Source: Lophius americanus (Eukaryota > Chordata > Actinopteri > Lophiiformes > Lophiidae). From it: DNA of 64,000 nucleotides. The DNA is taken from contig JBBDHG010000009.1 in assembly GCA_037951165.1 (NCBI GenBank), positions 16,661,501 through 16,725,500 on the forward strand, read 5' to 3'. A program made the translations under genes and the position numbers. The notes beneath the pieces were generated by a model that saw only the letters and a list, made by a program, of their open reading frames with translations, ran no database searches and had not been told where the DNA came from. Position 1 is the stretch's first letter. Each line of letters begins with the position of its first letter. Positions 22,923 to 33,869 of this stretch are shown in pieces.

Positions 22923-24454
22923 CGTGACGGATGGAGAGATAGACGGTAGAGAGACAGACTGATAGGTAGACAGAGAGACAGACACGGAGAAACTGACTTA
23001 GATCTGCTGTGTGCAGACTGAATACTCTAACAGACACTCCTCCACATTATCTCCTCCCTCTGTCTGTTTCTCCTCCCCCTCACCTCTCTCTATATTTCTG
23101 TCTCCCTCTCTCTCCCAGTTTAGGTGATACTGTAATAATGAAGTGGCAATCCTACAATAGTACCTCAGCAGTAGAGAGATCAAACACTGATTGAACAGTT
23201 TAAATCAAGTCGTTTAAGTCATATCAACATCCTCATCTTGACACTTCTCATTCACACTAGGTCCAGACTAACTCAGAGTGTTCCTATTATTAGTCATACC
23301 ATACCAGAAATTCTGAACTCAGTGTCCTATTGTGAATCACAGAGACTGGAATCCACCATCTGGAGGCAAAGCTTTATTTATGCAGAGGTCAACAGACATG
23401 TTAAATAAAGTCAGTAGAAGGGAACGTGTGTTTAAGTGTCTAATTATCCAACTGAAATATTGTTTAGAGTTTCTACAAAGCGGTGGTTTGTCTGTCTGAG
23501 ACTGTCTGGTAACATTCTTCACAATAAATCAGCACGAGGAGGCTGTTCTCAGTCTCTATCAGGTATCTGCAGCATCACATTTCACTCTTTTGGCTTGGTT
23601 TATTGATTGGGAGTTCAGGAGGATCCTTCTTTCTGCTTTAAGCTGCAGCTACTGGCTGACAGGTTGGCAGTAAATCTGTAAACTGTGTGGGAGTTTATCC
23701 ACCATGACTGCCGTTTACTTTTTAAATGTTGTGTTACAGCACAGCCCAGCTGGAAATATGGAGCCATTAACATTTTTATGTTGTAGTTAAGTCTTCATGT
23801 TTAGGATTCTGACGATATATTACTGTACTTTTTCTCTGTATCCACTCAGACTGTTCAACTGCGACCAACTTTATCCTCTGTTATCGTCTCTGTAAACGAT
23901 ATAATGTTTCCAATGGGAGTATAAAATCTGTCCATCCATCTCTTCTTTAAAACTATGAGCCTGCAACAAGGCTGGGGGTGGATTAAGTCTAGTCCAGTAC
24001 GCAGCACCACCTGCTGGAAAAACAAAGATTTCCAGTTAGTATGCTTCAATACTGAGATCAGCAAACAGCCCAGTGTCTGAAGTCCATGATGTCTTGGGCT
24101 TAGCTCATTGAGTTTTAATCTTCATGAGACAAATATCCACGTCAACAAAACATTGCTGCGTCAACCATGACTTCCGTGTCCTATTGAAAAAGATTGAATG
24201 TAAACAAATTTGTGATCTAGCAGAAAACAAAAGATGTGGAGTTTGTGTCTGGGTTGTAAATGAGGGTGTTCAGTCACACAGTTGCAAAGGTAGCAACATG
24301 GATGTGATGAGAATTTAAAATTTGTTAATTATGGAAATTTACAAGTGGAGAGGCCTTTCCATTTTCAGAAGTTTGCTCATATTCACAAAGATAGTTGTTA
24401 AAGAAATCCATGCACTTGAGATACCTTACAAACCACACAATAGAACAAGGAGCC

Positions 24455-24527
24455 TGCCTGGACATCCACTTGAACCCTGGACCCTCATAGTAAAAGACTG
24501 ATGCTCTACTGACAGAGCTACCAAGGC
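24455..24527 (-). pseudogene. tRNA-Lys pseudogene
   Basis: Keeps the B-box region (GGGTTCAAGT) and most of the D-arm, but the anticodon stem no longer pairs and the 3' acceptor strand is changed. Derived from tRNA-Lys(TTT). Confidence 0.75.
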
Positions 24528-25181
24528 TTCAGAACTCTCCACCCTTTCTTACCTCTATAGTATTGTATAGAGTCTATACGATTGTGAGGACATATCCGCC
24601 CAGGCGGGTGAAGTTCTGAAGACACCCAGCTCGTGTGGCTGGTGGATTTGGAGAGTCAGCAGGTATTAGTCTTTTTCTGTGTATTCACTGTAAACCTCAT
24701 TGTTGATTCTACTGTCTGCCTTGATTATCACAGTCCATTAAGGGTGGCGTGAGCGCTTGTGGCTTGGTGTTGTTCCCTTGAAGGACCTTAGAACACTACG
24801 TTCAACTCTTCCATGTAGAGATTGGCCACAATAAGAGATACTGTAGAGCCAAACAAACCCTAACTCACCTACCAGTAAGTCAGGGCTTAGGAAGCCTCTT
24901 GGATGTGAGATGAAAACATCCCCAAGACTAAACAGAAATCCACTTAGTTTGTTTTCAACTTTCAAGGACTTCAGATGGAACAAAATTTGCTGACAAGCCT
25001 TGACCAATCCATAAACAAAGGAGCGCAACCAAATTTATGGACAGAACAACTGACAAGGAAAGATAATGTTCCTACGCACATGAGACCCAGTGCAGATTCT
25101 CTTCTCATGTTCACAATCAGTCTACCTTCAGAAGCCCATTAATTTAAGTCATCTGACTCCCTAATGAGACTAAAATGAAAT

Positions 25182-25254
25182 CACTTGAAGAGGGACTTGA
25201 ACCCTGGAGCCTCGGTTTGAAAGTGTGATGCTCTACCAACTGAGCTATCCAGGC
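25182..25254 (-). pseudogene. tRNA-Lys-derived pseudogene
   Basis: A-box (TAGCTCAGTTGGTAGAGC) and B-box are intact, so the RNA polymerase III promoter may persist. The anticodon arm has diverged (loop around TTTCAAA) and no longer forms a proper stem. The anticodon would read TTC if taken literally, but the arm mismatch argues for a pseudogene. Confidence 0.7.
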
Positions 25255-26529
25255 TACAAGAGTCTTTAATCTTAGAAGAACTTGGTAAATGAGAAACATG
25301 GGAGTGCTGAAGCTGTTATGGAGCCTTTATTCAGTCAACCCTGCAATCAAATTATCATCTGATCATCAAAGGAGGAATGATGCAACTATTTGTATTTTCG
25401 AGTTGTACACAAAGGTTCACCATAGCTATTTTCGGACAGGCTAAAATGGATGGTAGGACATAATATGCACACCATCAATTTTGTGCATTGGCCAGTCCAT
25501 TTTCAGAAAATTGCTAATATTAACAATCGGACTTCCGTCAAACCTCCATAATTTGAGGTCACTTTACTCCGAAACTTTGTTCAATCATCAATTTCTTGCC
25601 CAGGTACCCATGGCAAGAAATAACGGGGTGCAATTAGTTTTGCGGACTTTTGACCAAACAAGAAAATGTGTCTATATGTGATTCATAGAGATCTTTTTAT
25701 ATGTTCCCGTAGCCACATGGCAGTTTTTCCTCTTTCTAATCATTTCGTCCTTTAATCCATGGAAAGACTCCTTTACTTTGTGTTTTGTTCTACAGGACGC
25801 CAGAGTCAAACTCTGTCAGACTATTATTCAAGAATTTTCGGATCTCTTAGCCTCTCTTGTGTCTAGGTGACTTAAACATACATGTTTGTTGTCTGGGTCT
25901 TCATTTACCATAGACTTTTTTGACCTTGTGCATTCTGTTAATCCCACCCAGTCAGTTGGGGGCCCCAGTCATTCAAACGGTCACATTCTTGAAATAGTGC
26001 TGTTGTTTGGTCTTACTCTAGATTGTGTTGGCATCTGTGAATCTATTGTCGTTAGATTGTGTCTGACCATAAGGATATTATTTTTTAGTCCACCCTCCTA
26101 TCTCCAGCTCTTACAGTAGCTCCTCATGTATCCACTTTTTCCATTTCATCCTGACTTAGCTGATAGTTTTAACCGTGCCTAAATAAATAAAATAAATCAT
26201 GCTTTTCTTTTTCAATATACCCTCTGATGGCTGATATGCTGAAAAGCAATCACTGCAATCTGAGTCCCTCACCAGTTTAGTCATCTGGTCACGAGAGAAG
26301 AAGATCTATGGCTATATATGTGTGATCTGTAAATAAAGGTGTCTCAAAAACATTTGCAAGAAGGGTAACATAGAAAATAGCACATACTATGAATGTAACT
26401 AGAAAGTTGTTATGTGCAGATACATGTCTAATTTCAGAAGCTTACTTGTATCCATAATTAGTACTCTGAGTACTCTCAGAAATCCTTGTAGTTAAGTCAT
26501 CTGACATCCAAATAAGACAATCAGATAGA

Positions 26530-26602
26530 TGCCTGAAAAGGGACTTGACCACTGGACCCTCAGATGAAAAGTCTGACGCTCTACTGACTGAGCTATCCAG
26601 GC
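26530..26602 (-). tRNA. tRNA-Lys(TTT), probably decaying
   Basis: 73 nt; acceptor, D and anticodon stems pair, anticodon TTT. Two defects: position 37 is C instead of A, and the T-loop TTCAAGT has become GTCAAGT with a stem mismatch. May be a pseudogene. Confidence 0.55.
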
Positions 26603-26945
26603 TTCAAGAAGCTCACTGGAATGAAGTATAAAATGGGAAACATTGGTGTGATGAATCTATACCAGAGGCTTGGCTGGAGCAAAACTTAAATCAGTAAGAA
26701 TAACTCACATGGACCCAAGGAAAGACAATATGGAATGCAATGAGATCAATAGCTGACAATGAGAGGTGGAGAAATCTGGTGATATATGTGTGGTTTGTAC
26801 ATAAAGATGTCACAAAAAAAATTGCAAGAAGGGTAATATTGACAACTAGACACAAAATGAAAGTAACTAAAAAATGTTAATGTGCAGAAACTTAGGTATC
26901 CAGAAGCAGACCGCTGAGAGAAAGATAAACCCTCATCAGGCTAAA

Positions 26946-27000
26946 AGATAGAAGCTTGAAGATTAAAAGTCTGGTGCTCTACTGACTGAGCTACCCAGGG
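26946..27000 (-). pseudogene. tRNA-Lys 5'-half fragment
   Basis: The 5' half (CTGGGTAGCTCAGTCAGTAG and anticodon loop CTTTTAA) is recognisable, but the T-arm and 3' acceptor strand are lost. Confidence 0.75.
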
Positions 27001-27248
27001 TTCAAGAGTAATACTCGATGGAATGCAATGAGATTTATTATCTGGTAAAGAGAGAAGTATATATATGACTATAAGTTTCTACTTTGTTAATAAAGGTGCC
27101 CCAAAGACAATTGCCCATGCAGGTAAGAAGATTTTTTCAAGCGCAGAGACTTATCCAAAACTTTTACATGCTTACCTGTATTCACAATCATGGTGCTCAC
27201 AGAAATGCACTTGATTCATCTGACACCTACATGAGACAATAAGATAAT

Positions 27249-27321
27249 CACCTGAACAGGGACTTGAACCCTGGACCCTCAGATTAAAAGTCTGATGCTC
27301 TACCGACTGAGCTATCCAGGC
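27249..27321 (-). tRNA. tRNA-Lys(TTT)
   Basis: Intact 73-nt cloverleaf: acceptor GCCTGGA/TTCAGGT (with G.U pairs), D-arm GCTC-GAGC, anticodon stem TCAGA/TCTGA with loop CTTTTAA (anticodon TTT), T-arm CAGGG-TTCAAGT-CCCTG. A- and B-box promoters are intact. No CCA is encoded, as usual in eukaryotes. Sequence matches the standard vertebrate tRNA-Lys(TTT) pattern except at the 3' acceptor end. Confidence 0.92.
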
Positions 27322-27894
27322 TTTAAGAGTTTGCATCTCTGGAAGAAAAGACTAAACAAGAAACCTGGGAAAGCTGAAGATGTTCCGGTAGTTTGTTCAT
27401 TCAACAATGACCTACGTGCATCTCGGGAAAGACAGGATGGAATGCAATAAGACCTGTGTTCGGATCAAAGGGAAATATTTGGCTATATGTTCTTCAGGAC
27501 ACTGTCCTAAATTCTAGAGTTCTAAATGAAGGTGCCTCAATGGGAATGGAAGCTAACATGGTTGTTAGGACACATTCCTTTATTTTCTTTTAAATGCATA
27601 AGGCCTGTCAAATTTTTTACACAAAATTTTACCTCCATGTAATTGAGGTTGACGACATCCACTTTTGAAAATGGTTATTGCAGAACCGCAGAGCACTGAA
27701 GACGAGAGGACTGGAAACTACCTGCATGTGACTGAGGACCAGTAGCAGGTATCAGGGACAAGTGGCAGGACCCTAGAGCAGTTGCAGATATCTGGAGATT
27801 AGCTCCAGAGGTAATTTTTACTGGGAAACCAAAAGTAAAATAAGAAATGTACAGTCATCTGTTCTAAAGCTGTCCTCATAGTATTACCTTTGAA

Positions 27895-27935
27895 TCACAA
27901 ACTACGAGCATCTACAAGATGCTCGTAGTTTGTGA
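27895..27935. repeat. Perfect 19-bp hairpin palindrome
   Basis: Arms TCACAAACTACGAGCATCT (27895-27913) and its exact complement (27917-27935) with a 3-base loop ACA. It stands alone, about 750 bases upstream of the CD2-like start codon. Confidence 0.95.
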
Positions 27936-28687
27936 CTCCAGTGAAGTTTTACCTGAGTCGATTCAGGTTGTATGCAACAGCTGGGAGGCCGTCAGAGCGC
28001 CAGAGTTTCACTTGTCATTTACCTTCATGTGAGTAGAGTGAGATACGGTGTGGTCAGACAGGCCGTTTATAGTTTCTACTCTCATTTCCCACTTCACAAC
28101 TCAGACAGGTAGGATCAAGCTGTCTCTGAACTTTAACAATATATACACACATTATTATACATCTGTTTTTTTTCTGTCTGTTTATGATCATGTAGAGGAA
28201 ATCAGACCTGACACTTAAGTGAAAGTAGAAAAACGATGATTTAAAGTTAGTTGTATATCATAACAGTAACTATGCTCAATATACGAATTAAACAGGCGGG
28301 GTCTTTTATGCAGTTACTTTTTGTTTTATAGGATTTCATTGTTATTGATGCATTTATGTAGTAATAGGTTCTGTTGGTTTAATCTACCGTATAAAATATG
28401 TTGTTTTTATGTCAAATTTGTAAAGTAACAAAAGCTGTCTGAAAAAAGAATGAAGTAAAAAAGGACAATAATTGATTATGAGGTCTGATGGACTATATGT
28501 ATAAATCAACACTAAAAGAAATCATGAAAAGAATCTTTTATACCTCAGACTTGTGAACTTCATTTTTCTATTCTGTATATTTCAAGGTTCAATTTAAAGC
28601 TACTTCTTAATGGAGAAGTAGCTCCGTTACTGCGGTGTAACTGTCACTGAGGGGGTTGGAGATCTCCAGCTGCAAAATCCAGTCCAG

Positions 28688-28751
28688 ATGGTAGCCATGT
28701 TGGTTCTGGTCTGCTTATTGATCTGGATGATGGTGACGAAGATGAGTGATG
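28688..28751 (+). CDS. CD2-like receptor exon 1 (signal peptide)
   Basis: Residues 1-21. The first Met follows an in-frame TAG at 28617; a second Met at residue 4 is possible. Donor GTCAGT, phase 1. Confidence 0.8.
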
Positions 28752-31700
28752 GTCAGTCAAGTTATATTTTTTGTTTTTTTTCTCTTTTTATTGGATGAAA
28801 CTTTATGAATGTAAGAAGAAAAAAGGAACCACAACCCCAAGGATGAGTCATAATTCAAATAAATGAATTAATAGAAACAACAGAGAACTCCTGAATCAAA
28901 TCTAGCAATGTGGTTTAAGGTTTACACAAACGAACACACAAACAAACAAAAGTAATTCTAAACAGCAGGTTTACTCCCGTGTAGGGAACAATTAATATGT
29001 TGGTATGTCTGCAGTGAAACCTGCAACTGGTCCGGAAGTGTTTTTTTTGTTTTTTCAAATAAACCTGCCCTATAAAGATTTTGAAAGGGAGACACATTGT
29101 CAACAGGATAAACGTTGCATGGACTGTAAAAAGTGTGCGTAGAAATTGCGGTGAAAAACAGTTGTCAGCGGTCAAAGACCATCGAATTTGAAAACAGTAG
29201 ATCGCCATAGTACATATGTTCATGAATAATAATAATAATACATGGTGAATTATCTTAAATAAAGAAACTGTAAATAACTTTATATTTGATGGTCAGAATA
29301 TGTGAAAAATACAGAATGCTATCATAAAAATACAAACCTAAAGTAAAATTAATTGAAAAGTACCATTTTTAATTATATTGTGATTTCTGTAATTTTCTGT
29401 ACTTAACGATGTAAAAGGTAGAAATTGTACATGTTTATTTATGGTAATTGACAGTAATGGCTTGTACACAGTATACATATTTTTATAGCCACCACTGCTG
29501 TATTATACTTGACTCTTTTTTTTTTTTTACAGTGTGCAACTGTCAAGTTTTCAGTGCAGAAAAATGTTCAATTTTAAAAATCCATAGACAAGTCATCTGA
29601 CACACATAAAATAAGACATTTGCCTGAACAGGGACTTGAACTCTGGACCCTCAGATTAAAAGTCTGATGCTCTACCGACTGAGCTACCCAGGCTCCGGGA
29701 AAATAGTGATGCTGGCAAAGTTGGATCCAGTCAGGTAGTTAAATTATTCGCTCAAACAACTCAAGTCTGAAGCGTAGATAACTTCAAAGAGACAATATTA
29801 AACGGAATGGCATAAAGTTACAGCCTGACAACAGGCTAATGCTTCTTAACAGAGAACTACTAACCACTAAAGGTTCAGTCACATGGCCTGGACTGCAGCT
29901 CATACATATGCAACAAGACATTTAGTTACCCATGTTCCTAATGCCATTTCCCAGATCCTGTACCTGTCAAAGGTCTTGTGATCTATATTCTTAGAGGTCA
30001 TGTGATCGCCTACGTTTGGTTGTCTGTTCGTTTGCAAGATATTCAGGTTTTTCATGGAACTTTGTGCAGTAGTATATCAAGTACCAAGCAAGAATCGATA
30101 AAATGTGTAGGGAACCTATATGCAGGTGTTACAGATGTGGATCACCGTTTGACCTAAACATTGTGAGATATGAATCGTTGTTTCACCATAAATTCTCCAA
30201 TATTATGGACAGTAATAAAAAGTCAAGTAACAAAAAAAAAAAAAAAACTCATGATGTTCCACAATTATGTATACTTAGATTCAGATCCAGAGGTTAGCTT
30301 AACCCTTTATAATGCACTTAAAATGAAATTTTACTCAGGGTTGAATGGACTCATCAAATACCAGAAGAAATTGGAGGAAAACCTAAAAGCCTCCACCTGG
30401 CCACTTAAATTGGGCTGTGATTGTATCTTCTAGCAAGACCATGATCTGAAGCTCATCTCAAAATCATGTCCACAAGCGTGGACCTCAGAATCTAAAGGTG
30501 AAGAGGTTTTCTTTATTGACTAATGGTCTCAGATCTCCTCCAACCTCATCAAATACTACAGAAGGAAACCTAGGGCAGTTAATGTGGCAAAAGGGGGCTA
30601 CACAAAAGATTAAACGCACGGTGCCAATAATTGTGCCATACATGTTAGAGAAAAAATGTTTGTTGTATATTTTATGGTTTGTATAATTTGTTATTTGAGT
30701 ATAATGTTAAATATTGTGAATAATTTGAAGCAAAGATAAAGAGCATATACAATAGGGACATTATTTGATTCTCATATAATATAGATCCCAGATCTTATAG
30801 GTTGCCAATGATTCTGGGGGGCACTGTATAATTGATGAGGGGGGAACATATATCCGACCAAAGTAGAGTAATAGAGAGGGGTACATATAATATATGGCCG
30901 TATGTCCTCCTGTCAGCTGCCTTTGAAACACTGGAGCTGCTATGCTCACCCTGAGACACATCTCCTTCACATCTCTTACATCCTTCTGGTTCTGCTTCTC
31001 CATTTTGTAGATAATTGTGACACTTGTGTTAATATTCACTTGAATTACATTATGCTTGACTTACTGCAGCGTTAAAACAGTTGTCTCTGTCTGTGCGTGA
31101 TCTTTGACCCCAGCTACTTCTTCAGAGATCATCGCTGCACACAATGGCAAAGTTGTCCTGCTGACTGCAGACCTGCAGGAGTTTGGGATGAAGCACATAA
31201 AGGACATCAGATGGACTCACCCCAACCTGGTCATTTCGCTGTCGGACAATAAGACCAGGTGTCACCACGGGCGCTGTGAGCTGCTGAGCAACGGTTCACT
31301 GAGATTCAGCCGAGTTCAGTCTGAAGACTCAGGAAACTACAAGCTGCAGGTGTTTGATGAAGGAGGGATACGACTGAAGGTCAAAGAATTCCTGCTCATG
31401 GTGGACACTGAGTCCGGAACAGGAATTAAAGGTGACCCAGTTAATCAAGTAACAAGAGTTAAGACATAAGGGGTATCTTTAGACGATGTCAATTTTTAGT
31501 CAATTGAGGTGAATCTCTTTTGATTTAAGATGACGTTTCTAAACTCAGTCATAAAAATCTCATCGGCTCCATGGGTTTGCTTGGTCACTCCAACATGCTG
31601 TAATGGAGATGAAAACCATATTGCCTTTACAAGTGGCCTTCAAAGTCTTGCGGCACAAAAGCCCATTAGGTACTATCCTTGCTGCATTATATCTACATTC

Positions 31701-33239
31701 AACATTTTAAGATGATAAAAAAAAAAATTCAATACTCATCCTGCAGAGCGGAATTTCGTTGAAATTATGGAAATCTTAAAGAAATTCTTCAAATATTTTT
31801 AGAAGTGTCCCTCTCCCAACTCATAAGGCACTCATTAATCATCAGCGATATAAAGCCACATCTCACTATTCATGTGCTGACAATGTAAAGTTCAATAATC
31901 TAGCAACAACATGCTCAGACTGTAGATGAACAAATGGGCCCTGTGAATATGTATTCATATAAAAGCTCTGCCTGCCTCTGCTGCATGTAGACTATTGGTT
32001 ATCAAATATGTGGACATTTGTTTACCAGCAGATGTTTCATGATGAAGATCATGGTGCCTTTTCAATTCTGCAGAGCGAGTGATGCAAATGCTAAGGTCAA
32101 TAAAGATTGTGTAAGTTTATTACACAGACAATCCAGACCAGAGGTGCCCAATCCATCATTCGCGATCTACTGGTCGATCACGATCTACTGGTTTATTGCG
32201 ATCTACTGGTTGAGAGCTATCAGTTGATCGCAAAATTATTTTTAATAGTCAGTCAAATAGCTCTTAAGTAAATTGCACCAGTCAGTCCGTCACATGGTGT
32301 GTGATTCCCACTAAATCAACGTTGGGACTGCGAGCTCACAGCTTGCATGCAAGACAACGGGCCACTCTTCTGCTCTGATTGGGTGAGAGAGAGCAAGCTC
32401 GAGATAGAACGAGAGATATTGCGAAAGAGAAAGGTAGAGAAATAGAAAGAGAAATGCAGATCTTCACAGTGATAGAAGTTAGGTCTACAGTTCACTACCC
32501 AGTTTCTTTTTTTCCATAGGAAATATTGAACGCTGATTATGAGAAGCTAGCATCCTCCCTAAAGTGCTGTGTAACCACACCCTTCTCTGACATGTCAAAG
32601 GAGTCCGATGTACAAAAGTAGCTTTATGCATCTCATTATGGATCAGAGACTGTTTTTACAGGTAGATCTTGTCATTGTTAAAAATGTAAAAGTAGATCTG
32701 AAGTGTAAAAACATTGGGTACCCCTGATCTAGATGATATAATCCCAATATACTAAGAGTAACATTCACCACTACTGTTTGTCATCAGGTACCAGAAGCAC
32801 CATTATCACAGTTGCGGTGGTGCTGGTATGCTGCCTCCCCCTGATGCTGATCTTCTTCAATGTCATGAGGAGGAGGAGACAAAGGACGGCGACAGCAACA
32901 AGTACGACAGCGTGAGGCGGCCTGAGCTCTGCCACTGGGGTCCTCAAAACCATTATTAGATTCAAATTAGTCAGACTTCATTAATCTGCTCTCCTGCCTC
33001 AGGTCAGCTGCAGGGAAATATGTATGTGGTGATGCACGGTCACCGTCCCACAAACCTGAAAGAGGAGAAGCAGGAGCAAGAGGAGGAAACCTATTATGGT
33101 AACTCAAACACATAAACACACAGAAGTTTCCAGTTGCTAACTTTTTTTTCTTTCCACAGTTTCATTTAATCCAGCTGCTCCCATGGACACATCAACTCAA
33201 CATAAGGAGTCTACAGGTGTGGAAGACGTCTATGTGTGA
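28688..33239 (+). CDS. CD2/SLAM-like single-Ig transmembrane receptor (223 aa, five exons)
   Basis: Exons 28688-28751, 31114-31431, 32788-32901, 33003-33098 and 33160-33239; every intron is phase 1, as usual in Ig-superfamily genes. Residues 1-21 are a signal peptide (VLVCLLIWMMV). Residues about 28-118 form an Ig V-like domain: W in IRWTH, LLSNGSLRFSRV, and D-S-G-N-Y. The usual intersheet cysteines are replaced (LLTA, YKLQV), as in CD2-family first domains; instead there is a close CHHGRC pair. The transmembrane helix is about 131-153, with a basic RRRRQR stop. The tail carries Tyr173 in YVVM (YxxM, PI3K-binding type), TYYVSF (195-200, close to the SAP-binding ITSM TxYxxV/I) and C-terminal DVYV. 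Expected role: leukocyte surface signalling. An in-frame stop at 28617 precedes the start. Exact orthology unknown. Confidence 0.85.
29621..29693 (-). tRNA. tRNA-Lys(TTT), solitary copy
   Basis: 73 nt, acceptor GCCTGGG/TTCAGGC fully paired with G.U, anticodon loop CTTTTAA. One A-C mismatch in the T stem (CAGAG against CCCTG). Upstream flank GTCATCTGACA is shared with the array at 24-27 kb, so it is a relocated copy. It lies in intron 1 of the CD2-like gene, opposite strand. Confidence 0.82.
30150..30830 (+). mobile_element. Tc1-like transposon 3' remnant
   Basis: Broken frames end in LIKYYRRKPRAVNV then AKGGYTKD and a stop, the usual Tc1 transposase C-terminus (AKGGHTKY). Downstream come CCAATAATTGTG and the end motif CCAATGATTCTGGGGGGCAC, which looks like the right terminal repeat. 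The 5' half and left terminus are missing. Lies in receptor intron 1. Confidence 0.65.
31114..31431 (+). CDS. CD2-like receptor exon 2 (Ig domain)
   Basis: Residues 22-127, the whole Ig domain in one exon. Acceptor TTTGACCCCAG, donor GTGACC. Motif order (DIRW, LSNGSLRF, EDSGNYKLQVFDEGG) follows CD2 domain 1. Confidence 0.9.
32139..32726. mobile_element. hAT-type MITE (588 bp)
   Basis: Terminal inverted repeats CAGAGGTGCCCAATCC and, inverted, CAGGGGTACCCAATGT. Flanked by 8-bp sites ATCCAGAC (32131) and ATCTAGAT (32727) that differ by two C-to-T changes, consistent with an aged 8-bp target duplication. Interior starts with repeated GATCTACTGGT, usual for vertebrate hAT MITEs. No coding capacity. 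It ends about 60 bases before receptor exon 3. Confidence 0.8.
32788..32901 (+). CDS. CD2-like receptor exon 3 (transmembrane)
   Basis: Residues 128-165: TITVAVVLVCCLPLMLIFF, then MRRRRQR. Acceptor TTGTCATCAG, donor GTACGA. Confidence 0.88.
33003..33098 (+). CDS. CD2-like receptor exon 4 (cytoplasmic, YxxM)
   Basis: Residues 166-197 with NMYVVM and a Glu/Lys/Gln-rich stretch ending ETYY. Acceptor TCCTGCCTCAG, donor GTAACT. Confidence 0.85.
33160..33239 (+). CDS. CD2-like receptor exon 5 (C-terminus)
   Basis: Residues 198-223 ending EDVYV and TGA. Joins exon 4 to form TYYVSF. Acceptor TCTTTCCACAG. Confidence 0.85.
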
Positions 33240-33360
33240 CAACCAATCAGTGTCACATTCTTTTGCCTACTTTCATGTGCCCTACCTGGACATCAAGGCT
33301 CTCTTATTCATTTGCTTTTGTTGTTTTTTCTGCTTTTTTCCACTCTCATTTTCCATGAAA

Positions 33361-33378
33361 AAATAAATAAAATAAAAC
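33361..33378 (+). promoter_or_regulatory. Poly(A) signals of the CD2-like gene
   Basis: Overlapping AATAAA hexamers about 120 bases after the stop codon, giving a short 3' UTR. Confidence 0.75.
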
Positions 33379-33869
33379 TTCCTACCAGACATTTGGATGG
33401 TTCTTGTGGATGCCTTTCTTAACATTGATTTTTTGGCCTGGGAAGTAAATGTCTGATGATAATGACATTTAAATGCTTACAAAGGTTAACAAGGTTTAAA
33501 AGTATAATAGCAGGTGATGTAAGCAATGACCTGTCAAAGTAATAACTAATTAGCATTGGGTTATTGGATGTAACAGCAGCTATTTTTTTAAATTTATTTT
33601 TTTATTGTAGAGCTCTGGAGAACAATTGCAGAAGGCTGAGGGGGTTGTTGCAAACGTGTAGGAAGAGTAACAGATGTCTGCAGAGATTTGGGGGTAAGTT
33701 GCAAAGACCTGGGGACTACATGCAGATGACTTGTAACAATTCTCTGCGACTACCTGTTGGGATCTGGAAACTATTGCAGAGGTGAGCAAATGAGTCACAG
33801 GTGCCTGGGAGCCGATAGTAGAAGTTTGAGGACAAGTTGCAGAAGTTAAGGGATTTATAGCAGAGGTCT

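Larger units (their letters stand above)
24230..27640 (-). repeat. Decayed tandem array of tRNA-Lys-containing units
   Basis: Five tRNA-Lys-like sequences in the same orientation, with homologous flanks. 26309-26420 and 26776-26890 share GTGTCTCAAAAA-type and TTGCAAGAAGGGTAA blocks; related flank copies start near 24230, 25420, 27060 and 27485. Unit length varies (about 0.45 to 1.1 kb), so deletions have occurred. Only the copy at 27249-27321 looks intact; a further near-intact copy lies outside the array at 29621. Confidence 0.75.
22923..28687. other. Region between the ADAMTS and CD2-like genes (divergent promoters plus tRNA array)
   Basis: Head-to-head spacing of 5.8 kb. A pyrimidine-rich stretch lies at 23040-23120, near ADAMTS exon 1. 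Apart from the tRNA units, the palindrome, and a diffuse 20-22-bp tandem tract at 27680-27815 resembling the minisatellite at 33620-34237, nothing is supported. No clear TATA box found. Confidence 0.5.
28752..31113. other. CD2-like gene intron 1
   Basis: Contains the solitary tRNA-Lys (opposite strand), the Tc1 remnant and AT-rich DNA; no other exon recognised. Confidence 0.55.

Noticed and set aside
22581..22985. 134-codon minus-strand open frame with repeated TTTGTNTVILPMILLLV
   Set aside because: Only its first part is real (ADAMTS exon 1); the rest is read-through into the 38-bp minisatellite past a good splice donor.
24000..29700. CRISPR-like array reading of the repeated tRNA segments
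   Set aside because: Units are long, diverged and contain tRNA cloverleafs; no short identical repeats with unique spacers, and the genome is vertebrate.
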